A program made the translations under genes and the position numbers. Below, one piece after another: positions 1 to 7,558 of a DNA stretch of 64,000 bases. This DNA is from Azospirillum brasilense (GTDB lineage: Bacteria; Pseudomonadota; Alphaproteobacteria; Azospirillales; Azospirillaceae), in assembly GCF_008365405.1 (NCBI RefSeq), contig NZ_QOKV01000007.1, positions 62,001 through 126,000 on the forward strand, in the 5' to 3' direction. Within the stretch, counting starts at the first letter, position 1. The number at the start of each line of letters is the position of its first letter. Under the pieces are notes generated by a model. That model did no database searches, was not told where the DNA came from, and saw only the letters and a list, made by a program, of their open reading frames with translations.

Positions 1-1
1 C

Positions 2-415
2 TCGACCGATGCGTACGAGGAGGAGAGGGCGCTCCAGCGCGTGCTGCTGGTCGATGACAGCCCCTTCTTCCGCAACCTGCTGACCCCGCTGCTGTCGGTC
101 GCCGGCTACGACGTCACCGCGGTGGAGAACGCCAACGAAGCGCTGGCGCTCTGCGAGGCGGGCGAGGACTTCGACGTCATCGTCTCCGACATCGAAATGC
201 CGGGGATGAGCGGCTTCGACTTCGCCGAGGCGGTCCGCCAGGGCGGCACCCGCTGGAGCGGCACGCCGATGGTCGCCCTGTCCAGCCACGCCTCCCCGCG
301 CGACCTCGACCGCGGCCGTCAGGCCGGGTTCACCGACTATGTCGCCAAGTTCGACCGTGACGCGCTGCTGTACGCGCTGCAGCAGACCCTGTCCGAGCAG
401 AAAGGTGCCGCATGA
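2..415 (+). CDS. cheA: Chemotaxis histidine kinase CheA, C-terminal receiver domain (5'-truncated by window edge)
   Basis: The reading frame is open from base 2, with no start codon inside the window, and ends at 413-415, so this is the last ~137 residues of a longer protein. The visible part is a complete CheY-like receiver: an acidic pair in VLLVDDS, the phospho-acceptor Asp in VIVSDIEMPGMSGFD, the Thr/Ser position in ALSSH and a Lys in YVAKFD. A receiver fused to the C-terminus of CheA, followed directly by cheW-cheY-cheB-cheR, is the arrangement known for Che1-type operons of Azospirillum. The stop overlaps the cheW start (ATGA). The GTG at 41 could be mistaken for a start of a 124-residue CheY, but it lies at the first beta-strand of the domain and the frame continues upstream (residues STDAYEEERALQR), so a fused domain is much more likely. 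The identity as CheA is inferred from position and fusion. Confidence 0.85.
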   Translation, partial: STDAYEEERALQRVLLVDDSPFFRNLLTPLLSVAGYDVTAVENANEALALCEAGEDFDVIVSDIEMPGMSGFDFAEAVRQGGTRWSGTPMVALSSHASPRDLDRGRQAGFTDYVAKFDRDALLYALQQTLSEQKGAA

Positions 416-912
416 GCAACGCCAAGCTGCCCGCCACCACCAAGAAGTCCAAGGGCGACGAGATCACCTCCGGTGGCAGCCAGGACTATGTGACCATGAC
501 GATCGCCGACCAGCTGTTCGGCATCCCGGTCCTGCAGGTCCAGGACGTGCTGGGGCATCAGCGGATCACCCGCATCCCGCTGGCCCCGCCGGAGGTCGCC
601 GGCTCGCTGAACCTGCGCGGGCGCATCGTCACCGCCATCGACGTGCGCCTGCGGCTCGGCCTGACGTCGCGCCCGAAGGACAAGCCGGGCATGTCCATCG
701 TGGTGGACCTGCGCGGCGAACTCTACAGCCTGATGGTCGATTCGGTGGGGGAGGTGCTGAGCCTTTCCAACGACGACTTCGAGCGCAACCCGGCCACCCT
801 CGACCCGCGCTGGCGCGAGGTGTCCACGGGCATCTATCGCCTGAACGGTCAGCTCATGGTGGTTCTGGACGTGCCGCGTCTGCTGAATTTCACCACGTTG
901 GAAGCGGCCTGA
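412..912 (+). CDS. cheW: Chemotaxis adaptor protein CheW
   Basis: This 166-residue cytoplasmic scaffold couples chemoreceptors to CheA. Residues ~25-160 form a typical CheW fold: the opening strand VTMTIADQLFGIPV, the segment ITRIPLAPPEVAGSLNLRGRI with the conserved NLRG turn, and VVDLRGELYSLMVDSVGEVL. A polar ~24-residue N-terminal extension precedes the domain. The start ATG overlaps the cheA stop, which implies translational coupling. Length and motifs match the family, and its place between cheA and cheY supports the call. Confidence 0.95.
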   Translation: MSNAKLPATTKKSKGDEITSGGSQDYVTMTIADQLFGIPVLQVQDVLGHQRITRIPLAPPEVAGSLNLRGRIVTAIDVRLRLGLTSRPKDKPGMSIVVDLRGELYSLMVDSVGEVLSLSNDDFERNPATLDPRWREVSTGIYRLNGQLMVVLDVPRLLNFTTLEAA

Positions 913-960
913 GGCGAAACCCTGGTCGGTGTGCAAAGCGAAGCCTGAGGCCCGTTCACC

Positions 961-1326
961 ATGAAAGTTTGCCTGGTCGTCGACGACAGCCGCGTGGTCC
1001 GCAAGGTTGCGCGGAAGATCCTGGAAGAGCTGCACTTCGCCTGCACCGAGGCGGAGGATGGGAAGCAGGCCATGGAAGCCTGTGCGCAGAAGATGCCGGA
1101 CGCCATCCTGCTGGATTGGAACATGCCGGTGATGAACGGGATCGATTTCCTGCGCCGTCTGCGCAAGATGACCGGCGGAGACGTTCCCAAGGTCGTGTTC
1201 TGCACGACCGAGAACGACCTCGCCCACATCCAGGAGGCGCTGTCCGCCGGGGCGAACGAGTACATCATGAAGCCTTTCGACAGCGACATCATCCAGACCA
1301 AGTTCCAGCAGGTCGGGCTGCTGTGA
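961..1326 (+). CDS. cheY: Chemotaxis response regulator CheY
   Basis: This 121-residue stand-alone receiver domain is the diffusible output of CheA. It has the acidic pair D8-D9 (LVVDDS), the phospho-acceptor D52 (AILLDWNMP), the conserved Thr in VVFCTTEND and the Lys in YIMKPFD, so phosphorylation chemistry looks intact. No DNA-binding domain follows. It sits 48 bp after cheW and 54 bp before cheB in the same operon. Because CheA here carries its own receiver, this CheY may share phosphate with it; that is an inference from architecture. In Azospirillum Che1 the output mainly tunes swimming speed and clumping. Confidence 0.95.
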   Translation: MKVCLVVDDSRVVRKVARKILEELHFACTEAEDGKQAMEACAQKMPDAILLDWNMPVMNGIDFLRRLRKMTGGDVPKVVFCTTENDLAHIQEALSAGANEYIMKPFDSDIIQTKFQQVGLL

Positions 1327-1380
1327 CGGGCGGGACCACCGCACCGTTTGCCGCTCCGACCCTGAAAGGCTGATTGCGAT

Positions 1381-2565
1381 ATGTCTGATCGTTTCGGCAG
1401 ACCTCCTCCCCCCGCGCCGTCGGGGCATCCGACCGGCGCGGCCGGCGGCGATCCCGTCCGGGTGATGGTGGTCGACGATTCCGCCGTGATCCGTGGCCTT
1501 CTGACCCGCGCGCTGGAAGGCGATTCCGAGATCCGCGTGGTCGCGTCGGTCGGCGACGGCCAGATGGCCGTCAACGCCCTGCAGCGCAACTCGCTCGACG
1601 TCATCGTCCTCGACATCGAGATGCCGGTGATGGACGGGCTGACCGCCATCCCGAAGCTGCTGGCGGTGGCGCCGCAGGTGAAGATCATCATGGCCTCCAC
1701 GCTGACGCTGCGCGGGGCCGACATTTCCATGCGCTGCCTGTCCGCGGGGGCCGCCGACTACATCCCCAAGCCGACCTCCACCCGCGAGATCGGCGGGGCG
1801 GACGCCTTCAAGCGCGAGCTGGTGTCGAAGGTCAAGGCGCTGGGCGCCGCCGCCCGCCGCGCCGGGTCCCGCACCCGCGGCGAGCTGCGCCCGCTGAACC
1901 CGGTGCCCGCCGCCTTCCTAAAGCGCGAGCCGCCGCCCGTCACGCTGCGCCCGGCTCCCGCCGTCGGCTCCGTCGGCCAGGTCAAGCCGGACGTGATCGC
2001 CATCGGCAGCTCCACGGGCGGCCCGCAGGCGCTGTTCGAGGTGCTCGCCCATCTGAAGACCGGGGTCACCCAGCCGATCCTGATCACCCAGCACATGCCG
2101 GCGACCTTCACCACCATCCTGGCTGAGCACATCACCCGCCAATGCGGGCTGAACGCCCAGGAGGCGAAGGACGGCGAGCCGGTGGTGTCGGGGCGCTGCT
2201 ACATCGCGCCGGGGGACTTCCACATGCTGGTCACCCAGCGTGCGGGCGCCAACGTGATTTCGCTGACCAAGGACCCGCCGGAGAATTTCTGCCGCCCGGC
2301 GGTGGACCCGATGATGCGGTCCATCCTCCGCGCCTTCGGCGGGCGCAAGGTTCTCGCCTGCATCCTGACCGGCATGGGGCAGGACGGGCTGAAGGGCTGC
2401 ACCGATGTGGTGAACGCCGGCGGCACCCTGATCGCGCAGGACGAGCCGTCCAGCGTCGTGTGGGGCATGCCGGGGGCCGTCGCCCAGGCGGGCATCTGCT
2501 CCGCGGTGCTGCCGCTCAAGGAAATCGGTCCCTACATCCGCAAGTTCGCATCGAGGGCAGCATGA
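1381..2565 (+). CDS. cheB: Protein-glutamate methylesterase/glutaminase CheB
   Basis: This 394-residue enzyme removes methyl groups from chemoreceptor glutamates for adaptation. A Pro-rich leader (~25 residues) precedes a receiver domain (VMVVDDS at D32-D33, phospho-acceptor in VIVLDIEMPVMDG, Lys in YIPKPT), then a linker, then the esterase domain from about residue 200. The catalytic triad is visible as S210 (IGSSTGGPQAL), H238 (TQHMPATF) and D335 (GMGQDG). The stop codon overlaps the cheR start (ATGA), the usual coupling of the two adaptation enzymes. Confidence 0.97.
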   Translation: MSDRFGRPPPPAPSGHPTGAAGGDPVRVMVVDDSAVIRGLLTRALEGDSEIRVVASVGDGQMAVNALQRNSLDVIVLDIEMPVMDGLTAIPKLLAVAPQVKIIMASTLTLRGADISMRCLSAGAADYIPKPTSTREIGGADAFKRELVSKVKALGAAARRAGSRTRGELRPLNPVPAAFLKREPPPVTLRPAPAVGSVGQVKPDVIAIGSSTGGPQALFEVLAHLKTGVTQPILITQHMPATFTTILAEHITRQCGLNAQEAKDGEPVVSGRCYIAPGDFHMLVTQRAGANVISLTKDPPENFCRPAVDPMMRSILRAFGGRKVLACILTGMGQDGLKGCTDVVNAGGTLIAQDEPSSVVWGMPGAVAQAGICSAVLPLKEIGPYIRKFASRAA

Positions 2566-3407
2566 GAGTCGAAGATTTCGACATGTTCTCCACGCTGCTC
2601 AAGCAGCGTTCCGGTCTGGTCCTGACTCGGGACAAGGCCTACCTGCTCGAATCCCGGCTGATGCCGGTGGCGCGCAAGTGGAACATGAAGGGGCTGGAGG
2701 AGCTGGCCTCCAGCGTGCGGACGCGCAAGGACGAAGCCCTGTTGCGCGACATCACGGAGGCGATGACGACCAACGAGTCGTCCTTCTTCCGCGACCAGAA
2801 GCCCTTCGACCAGTTCAAGCAGATCGTCCTGCCGAGGCTGTTGGAAGCGCGGTCGGCGAAGCGGTCGATCCGCATCTGGTCGGCGGCCTGCTCGTCCGGG
2901 CAGGAGGCTTATTCGCTGGCCATGCTGCTGAACGACGACGCGGCGAAGCTGGCCGGCTGGCGGATCGAGATCGTCGGCACCGACATCTCCGCGGAAATGG
3001 TGGAACGCTCCAAGTCGGGCATCTACACCCAGTTCGAGGTGCAGCGCGGCCTGCCGATTCAGATGCTGGTGAAGCATTTCAAGCAGCAGGGCGACAAGTG
3101 GCAGATCAGCCAGCAGCTGCGCCAGATGGCCTCCTTCCGCGAATTCAACCTGTTGGGCGACCTGTCGGGGCTGGGGCAGTTCGACATCGTGTTCTGCCGC
3201 AACGTGCTGATCTATTTCGACCAGCCGACCAAGACCAAGGTTCTGGAGGCGATCGCCCGCCAGATGCCGCAGGACGGTGTGCTCTATCTGGGCGGTGCGG
3301 AAACCGTGCTGGGCATCACCGACCGCTTCAAGCCGGTGGAAGGCCAGCGCGGCCTGTACAGCCTGGGCGGCTTCCAGGTGCCGAGCGGGCTGAGGGCGGC
3401 CGTCTAA
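2562..3407 (+). CDS. cheR: Chemotaxis protein methyltransferase CheR
   Basis: This 281-residue SAM-dependent enzyme methylates chemoreceptor glutamates. The N-terminal helical domain (residues 1-~90) is followed by the Rossmann domain with the SAM loop IWSAACSSGQEAYS, the acidic strand IVGTDIS and the motif VFCRNVLIYFD. The frame is open further upstream, but the ATG at 2562 overlaps the cheB stop and gives the usual family length, so that start was chosen. No C-terminal pentapeptide-binding extension is seen. It is the last gene of the operon; the next gene is convergent 14 bp away. Confidence 0.96.
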   Translation: MRVEDFDMFSTLLKQRSGLVLTRDKAYLLESRLMPVARKWNMKGLEELASSVRTRKDEALLRDITEAMTTNESSFFRDQKPFDQFKQIVLPRLLEARSAKRSIRIWSAACSSGQEAYSLAMLLNDDAAKLAGWRIEIVGTDISAEMVERSKSGIYTQFEVQRGLPIQMLVKHFKQQGDKWQISQQLRQMASFREFNLLGDLSGLGQFDIVFCRNVLIYFDQPTKTKVLEAIARQMPQDGVLYLGGAETVLGITDRFKPVEGQRGLYSLGGFQVPSGLRAAV

Positions 3408-3421
3408 TCAGGGCTGTCTGA

Positions 3422-4327
3422 TCAGGGCGGCGTGACGGTGAGGCGGTCGGCGGCGCCTTCCTCCATGACCCAACGGCGGAAAGCGGCGATCTTCGGCCGG
3501 TCGGCGGTGACCTCTGGGCAGACGAGGTAGTAACCGAAGTCTCCCGGCAGGGCGAGGTCGAACAGCCGGGTCAGCCGCCCGCTCGCCAACTCCTCCAACA
3601 CCAGGGTGCCGCGCGCCATCGCGATGCCCTGGCCGTTTTCCGCGGCTTCGATGGCGATTCCGATCTCGTCGAAGACCATCTCGGAGCTTGGCTTCAGGTC
3701 GCCGAGCCCGGCCATTGCCAGCCACGTCGCCCAATAGCTGTGGCCGGTTTCCTCGACCAGGACATGATGGCGCAGGTCGGCCGGCTGCCGCAGCGGCGTC
3801 GGCCCCTGCAGCAGGGCCGGGCTGCACACCGGGAATACCGCGTCGTCGAGGAAGCGGTCGGCCCGCAAACCCTCCCACACCCCAAGGCCATGGCGGAGCC
3901 CGATGTCGATGTCAGCCTCGCGCTCGAAATCGATCTCGTGCTGGCTGACGCTGATGCGCAGATGGATTTCCGGGTGGCGGGCGCGGAAGCGGCCGATGCG
4001 GCTCATCAGCCAGCGGCTGGCGAAGGAGGGCGAGACGCTCATCGTCAGCACGCCGGAGCGCTCATGCTCCATCACCCGCTCCAGGCCGGTGGCCAGCCGC
4101 GCGAAGGCGTCGCGCACGCTGGGCAGCAGGAGCTGGCCGGCGTCGGTCAGAACCAACGCCTGATTCAACCGGCGGAACAGCCGGATGCCCAGTCGATCCT
4201 CCAAGGTCCGGATCTGGTGGCTGATCGCGCTCTGGGTGACGTTCAACTCCTCCGCCGCGCGGGTGAAGCTGAGATGGCGCGCCGCCGCTTCGAAGGCGCG
4301 CAGGCCGTTGAGGGGAGGGATCTGCAT
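3422..4327 (-). CDS. LysR-type transcriptional regulator, GcvA-like
   Basis: This 301-residue regulator starts MQIPPLNGLRAFEAAARHLS, followed by the winged-helix signature FTRAAEELNVTQSAISHQI typical of the GcvA/AmpR branch. A LysR substrate-binding domain follows (~residues 95-300). An in-frame start at 4393 would give 323 residues, but an intermediate ATG at 4375 lies inside an inverted repeat that looks like an operator, so the start at 4327 is preferred. It is divergent from a DUF1127 gene, a recurrent pairing in proteobacteria that suggests control of that gene and autoregulation. The effector cannot be told from sequence. Confidence 0.88.
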   Translation of the reverse strand: MQIPPLNGLRAFEAAARHLSFTRAAEELNVTQSAISHQIRTLEDRLGIRLFRRLNQALVLTDAGQLLLPSVRDAFARLATGLERVMEHERSGVLTMSVSPSFASRWLMSRIGRFRARHPEIHLRISVSQHEIDFEREADIDIGLRHGLGVWEGLRADRFLDDAVFPVCSPALLQGPTPLRQPADLRHHVLVEETGHSYWATWLAMAGLGDLKPSSEMVFDEIGIAIEAAENGQGIAMARGTLVLEELASGRLTRLFDLALPGDFGYYLVCPEVTADRPKIAAFRRWVMEEGAADRLTVTPP

Positions 4328-4366
4328 GGGTCCGCATCCGCCGGATTGTTGCCCGGCCGCATGAAA

Positions 4367-4388
4367 TTCTCTCATGCAGGTTAGAGAA
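4367..4388. promoter_or_regulatory. Candidate LysR operator between divergent lysR and DUF1127 gene
   Basis: An inverted repeat TTCTCT-N10-AGAGAA lies in the 133-bp region between the two divergent starts. LysR-type regulators bind dyads of this size with a T-N11-A core, commonly near the divergent partner's promoter. The position is right; actual binding is inferred. Confidence 0.5.
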
Positions 4389-4460
4389 AGCATCCTTTGC
4401 GGACAAGCCGCTTCCGGGTCATTTCTAGGGGACGGAAATCATCAAGCGGAGTGTCGGATC

Positions 4461-4685
4461 ATGAGCAGGAGAGCGCTGGGCGTCGTTTCCACAGACCGGG
4501 GCATGGTGTCTCTTGGCGGCGCGCGGCGGTTTGCCGAGCGCGCGTTCGGCGAGGTGCTGGGGATGATCGAGCGCCACCGGCAGCGCCGCTCCCTGGCGGC
4601 CCTGGACGACCATCTGCTGCGCGATGTCGGGCTGAGCCGCAAGGACGCCCGCCGCGAAACCGGCAAGGCGTTCTGGCAGGAATAG
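4461..4685 (+). CDS. DUF1127 small protein (YjiS-like)
   Basis: This is a 74-residue basic protein. The C-terminal half carries the DUF1127 signature: HRQRRSLAALDDHLLRDVGL followed by SRKDARRE. DUF1127 proteins are small, Arg-rich and often stress- or phosphate-responsive; some bind RNA in other alphaproteobacteria. The start at ATG 4461 was chosen over an in-frame start at 4374, which would begin inside the putative LysR operator. The N-terminal ~35 residues are not recognisable. Its divergent partner is a GcvA-like LysR regulator. Confidence 0.8.
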   Translation: MSRRALGVVSTDRGMVSLGGARRFAERAFGEVLGMIERHRQRRSLAALDDHLLRDVGLSRKDARRETGKAFWQE

Positions 4686-4755
4686 CCGTGGAGGGCGGCA
4701 GGCCTGAACCCGCCGCTCACCGGCATGACTTTCAACAGTGATGGGCGGTCGGCGA

Positions 4756-5487
4756 TCAGCCGGCCGCCTGAGCCTGCTGGTGCGGGACGCGCGGGATCGG
4801 CGACGCCTCCTCGTGCGGGTCGCGCAGCACGTAGCCGCGGCCCCACACCGTCTCGATGTAGTTGTCGCCCTGGGTCGCCGCGGCGAGCTTCTTGCGCAGC
4901 TTGCAGACGAAGACGTCGATGATCTTCAATTCCGGCTCGTCCATGCCGCCATAGAGATGGTTCAGGAACATCTCCTTGGTCAGGGTCGTGCCCTTGCGCA
5001 GCGACAGCAGTTCCAGGATGCCGTATTCCTTGCCGGTCAGGTGGAGCGGCTGGTTGTCCACCTCCACCGTGCGGGTGTCCAGGTTCACGGTCAGGCGGCC
5101 GGTGCGGATGATGCTGTCGGAATGGCCCTTGGAGCGGCGGACGATGGCCTGGATGCGGGCGATCAACTCGCGCTTGTCGAAGGGCTTGGTCAGATAGTCG
5201 TCGGCGCCGAAGCCCAGACCCTTGATCTTGTGGTCCAGCTCCGACAGGCCAGAAAGAATGAGGATCGGCGTGGTCACCCGCGCGGCGCGCAGGCGGCGCA
5301 GCACCTCGTAGCCGTCGATGTCCGGCAGCATCAGATCGAGGATGATGATGTCGTAATCGTACAGCTTGCCGATTTCGAGTCCATCCTCACCGAGGTCGGT
5401 AGAGTCGACGATGTAGCCTTCCGACTGGAGCATCAGTTCGATGCTCTTGGCCGTGGAGGAATCGTCTTCGACCAGCAGAACCCTCAT
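4756..5487 (-). CDS. ctrA: Cell-cycle master response regulator CtrA
   Basis: This 243-residue OmpR-family regulator controls cell cycle and motility genes in alphaproteobacteria by binding TTAA-containing sites. The receiver (MRVLLVEDD, phospho-acceptor in [15 protein letters not shown], Lys in YLTKPFDK) is joined to a winged helix with [15 protein letters not shown] and [14 protein letters not shown], which is characteristic CtrA wording. The C-terminal ~15 residues ([14 protein letters not shown]) are variable. It is divergent from fliI-fliJ and shares with it a TTAA-rich region containing GANTC sites, as expected for autoregulation and for control by CcrM methylation. In Azospirillum-type bacteria CtrA is linked mainly to motility; essentiality cannot be read from sequence. 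Confidence 0.96.
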   Translation of the reverse strand: MRVLLVEDDSSTAKSIELMLQSEGYIVDSTDLGEDGLEIGKLYDYDIIILDLMLPDIDGYEVLRRLRAARVTTPILILSGLSELDHKIKGLGFGADDYLTKPFDKRELIARIQAIVRRSKGHSDSIIRTGRLTVNLDTRTVEVDNQPLHLTGKEYGILELLSLRKGTTLTKEMFLNHLYGGMDEPELKIIDVFVCKLRKKLAAATQGDNYIETVWGRGYVLRDPHEEASPIPRVPHQQAQAAG

Positions 5488-5553
5488 GGCGATATCCCGA
5501 TGTTTGATGGCGCGTTTCTGGCTTCCGAAGCGGCGTTGCTGTCCCGCAGTTCC

Positions 5554-5692
5554 TTAACCAATTCCCTTAACAGATCCGCTCGTCTGTTTACACAGGTTAA
5601 CAGACGATTCAGCTTAACGCCAGAGGCATAGCACTTCATTTAACGTTAATGTTTTTGGACGAGCATGACGCGGGCGGCATGGCGGCGGACTC
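5554..5692. promoter_or_regulatory. Candidate CtrA-binding and CcrM-methylation region between ctrA and fliI
   Basis: Six TTAA tetramers occur at 5554, 5567, 5597, 5614, 5640 and 5646, far above expectation at this GC content; the first reads TTAACCA, close to the TTAACCAT half-site of CtrA. No copy has the ideal TTAA-N7-TTAA spacing (the first pair is N9). GANTC sites, the CcrM target, occur at 5606-5610 (GATTC) and 5688-5692 (GACTC). The region lies between divergent ctrA and fliI and can serve both. Binding and methylation are inferred from motif matches. Confidence 0.5.
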
Positions 5693-5707
5693 CCAGCCCA
5701 CCGCAAA

Positions 5708-7111
5708 TTGCGCCGTCCGCACCCGGCTCACCCGTCCCAATTCCGTCCGCTGATCCGCAAGACCGTGCCCGCCGACGTCGCCCGCATCCTTCAGGAAATC
5801 GAGTCCGTGTCCGGTTGCAGCCGGTTCGGGCGGGTCACCGCCGTGCTCGGCCTGCTGGTCGAGGTCGGAGGGATCGAGAAGGAGTTGTCGGTGGGCGGCC
5901 GCTGCATCGTCGAATCCCGCGACGGCCGGCAGGTCCCCTGCGAGGTGGTCGGCTTCCGCCAGGGCCGCGCGCTGCTGATGCCCTTCGGCTCCATCGACGG
6001 GGTCGGGCTGGGCTGCCGCGCGCTGGTGTCGGACAGCCAGCCCATGGTCTTCCCGACGGAGGCGTGGCTCGGCCGTGTCATCAACGCGCTGGGCGAGCCG
6101 GTGGACGGCAAGGGACCGCTGCCCAAGGGGACGCATGGCGTTCCCATCCGCAACAACCCGCCGCCCGCCCACTCCCGCGCCCGGGTGGGCGAGAAGCTGG
6201 ACCTGGGCATCCGCGCCATCAACGCCTTTCTCACCTGCTGCCGCGGCCAGCGCATGGGCATCTTCGCCGGCTCCGGCGTCGGCAAGTCGTCGGTGATGTC
6301 GATGCTCGCCCGCTTCTCCGGCGCGGAGGTCGCGGTGATCGGTCTGATCGGCGAACGCGGGCGCGAATTGCAGGAATTCATCACCGAGGATCTGGGCGAG
6401 GAGGGCCTGTCGCGCAGCGTCGTGGTCTGCGCCACCTCCGACGAGGCGCCGCTGATGCGCCGCCAGGCCGCCTACATGACTCTGGCCGTGGCGGAGGCCT
6501 TCCGCGACGCCGGCCGCAACGTGCTGTGCATGATGGACAGCGTGACCCGCTTCGCCATGGCCCAGCGCGAGATCGGCCTGTCGGCCGGCGAGCCGCCGAC
6601 GACCAAAGGCTATCCCCCGACCGTCTTCGCCGAGCTGCCGCGCCTGCTGGAGCGCGCCGGGCCGGGCTTGAGCGGGTCGGGGTCCATCACCGGCCTGTTC
6701 ACCGTGCTGGTGGAAGGCGACGACCACAACGAACCCATCGCCGACGCCGTGCGCGGCATCTTGGACGGCCACATCGTCCTGGAGCGCCAGATCGGTGAGC
6801 GCGGGCGCTACCCGGCCATCAACATCCTGCGCAGCGTGTCGCGCACCATGCCCGGCTGCAACTCCCCCATGGAGAACGAGCTGGTGAACCACGCGCGGCG
6901 GCTGATGTCGTCCTACGACAATATGGCGGAGATGATCCGCCTGGGCGCCTACCGCAAGGGCACCGACCCGCAGGTGGACGAGGCCATTCATTTCCAGCCG
7001 GCCTTGGAGGCGTTCCTCAAGCAGGGCAAGCGCGAGGCGACCGACCTCGACAACAGCTACGCCCAGCTTGCCGCCATCTTCGGCATTGAACAGTGGCCGC
7101 CGCAAGAATGA
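5708..7111 (+). CDS. fliI: Flagellum-specific ATPase FliI
   Basis: This 467-residue F1-like ATPase energises the flagellar type III export gate. It has the Walker A loop [11 protein letters not shown] (~residues 187-197), the GERGRE segment, the Walker B strand [20 protein letters not shown] and [16 protein letters not shown], all typical of FliI. The frame opens at 5669, with no ATG before the TTG at 5708; the GTG at 5765 (giving [10 protein letters not shown]...) is a plausible alternative start, so the N-terminus is uncertain by 19 residues. Its stop overlaps the fliJ start. It is divergent from ctrA, which fits direct CtrA control. Confidence 0.95.
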   Translation: MRRPHPAHPSQFRPLIRKTVPADVARILQEIESVSGCSRFGRVTAVLGLLVEVGGIEKELSVGGRCIVESRDGRQVPCEVVGFRQGRALLMPFGSIDGVGLGCRALVSDSQPMVFPTEAWLGRVINALGEPVDGKGPLPKGTHGVPIRNNPPPAHSRARVGEKLDLGIRAINAFLTCCRGQRMGIFAGSGVGKSSVMSMLARFSGAEVAVIGLIGERGRELQEFITEDLGEEGLSRSVVVCATSDEAPLMRRQAAYMTLAVAEAFRDAGRNVLCMMDSVTRFAMAQREIGLSAGEPPTTKGYPPTVFAELPRLLERAGPGLSGSGSITGLFTVLVEGDDHNEPIADAVRGILDGHIVLERQIGERGRYPAINILRSVSRTMPGCNSPMENELVNHARRLMSSYDNMAEMIRLGAYRKGTDPQVDEAIHFQPALEAFLKQGKREATDLDNSYAQLAAIFGIEQWPPQE

Positions 7112-7545
7112 GCAGTCTCAAGACCATCATCCGCCTCCAGAAATGGAAGCTCGACGAGAAGCGCCGGGCGCTGGCGGAGCTGCAGAACCTCGCCGACCGG
7201 CTCCAGGCCGAGATCGACCGGCTGAAGGAGGAGATCGCGGCGGAGCGCGACACCGCCCGCGGCAACGTCGAATACGCCTTCACCTACAGCAACTACATCC
7301 AGGCGGCGATGGAGCGCGGCAAGCGGCTGACCCAGTCCATGGGGCAGGTGGAGGCCCAGATCGCCGTCGCCACCGACGAGATGGCCGAAGCCTTCCAGGA
7401 GCTGAAGCGCTACGAACTGGCCGAGGAGGAACGGTTGAAGCGCGAGAAGGAGAAGCTGAAGCGCAAGGAGGCCAACATGCTGGACGAAACCGCGCTGGTC
7501 GGCTTCCGCCGCCGTCAGCGGGAAGAAAGCGAACTGGAAACCTGA
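7108..7545 (+). CDS. fliJ: Flagellar export chaperone/ATPase regulator FliJ
   Basis: This 145-residue, almost wholly coiled-coil protein (charged heptads throughout, for example [20 protein letters not shown] and [13 protein letters not shown]) matches FliJ in size and character. FliJ inserts into the FliI hexamer and cycles export chaperones. The ATG at 7108 overlaps the fliI stop, so this start was chosen over a GTG 15 bp upstream. Individual residues are poorly conserved in this family, so the call rests on coiled-coil pattern, length and position after fliI. Confidence 0.88.
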   Translation: MSSLKTIIRLQKWKLDEKRRALAELQNLADRLQAEIDRLKEEIAAERDTARGNVEYAFTYSNYIQAAMERGKRLTQSMGQVEAQIAVATDEMAEAFQELKRYELAEEERLKREKEKLKRKEANMLDETALVGFRRRQREESELET

Positions 7546-7558
7546 CGGCCCGGCCCGT

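Noticed and set aside
41-415. Free-standing CheY-like protein starting at GTG 41
   Set aside because: The frame continues upstream to the window edge and the GTG lies at the first core beta-strand, so it is a domain of CheA.
5554-5649. Full CtrA consensus TTAA-N7-TTAA
   Set aside because: The TTAA pairs here have spacers of 9, 13 and other lengths, so no full canonical site can be claimed; only half-sites are reported.
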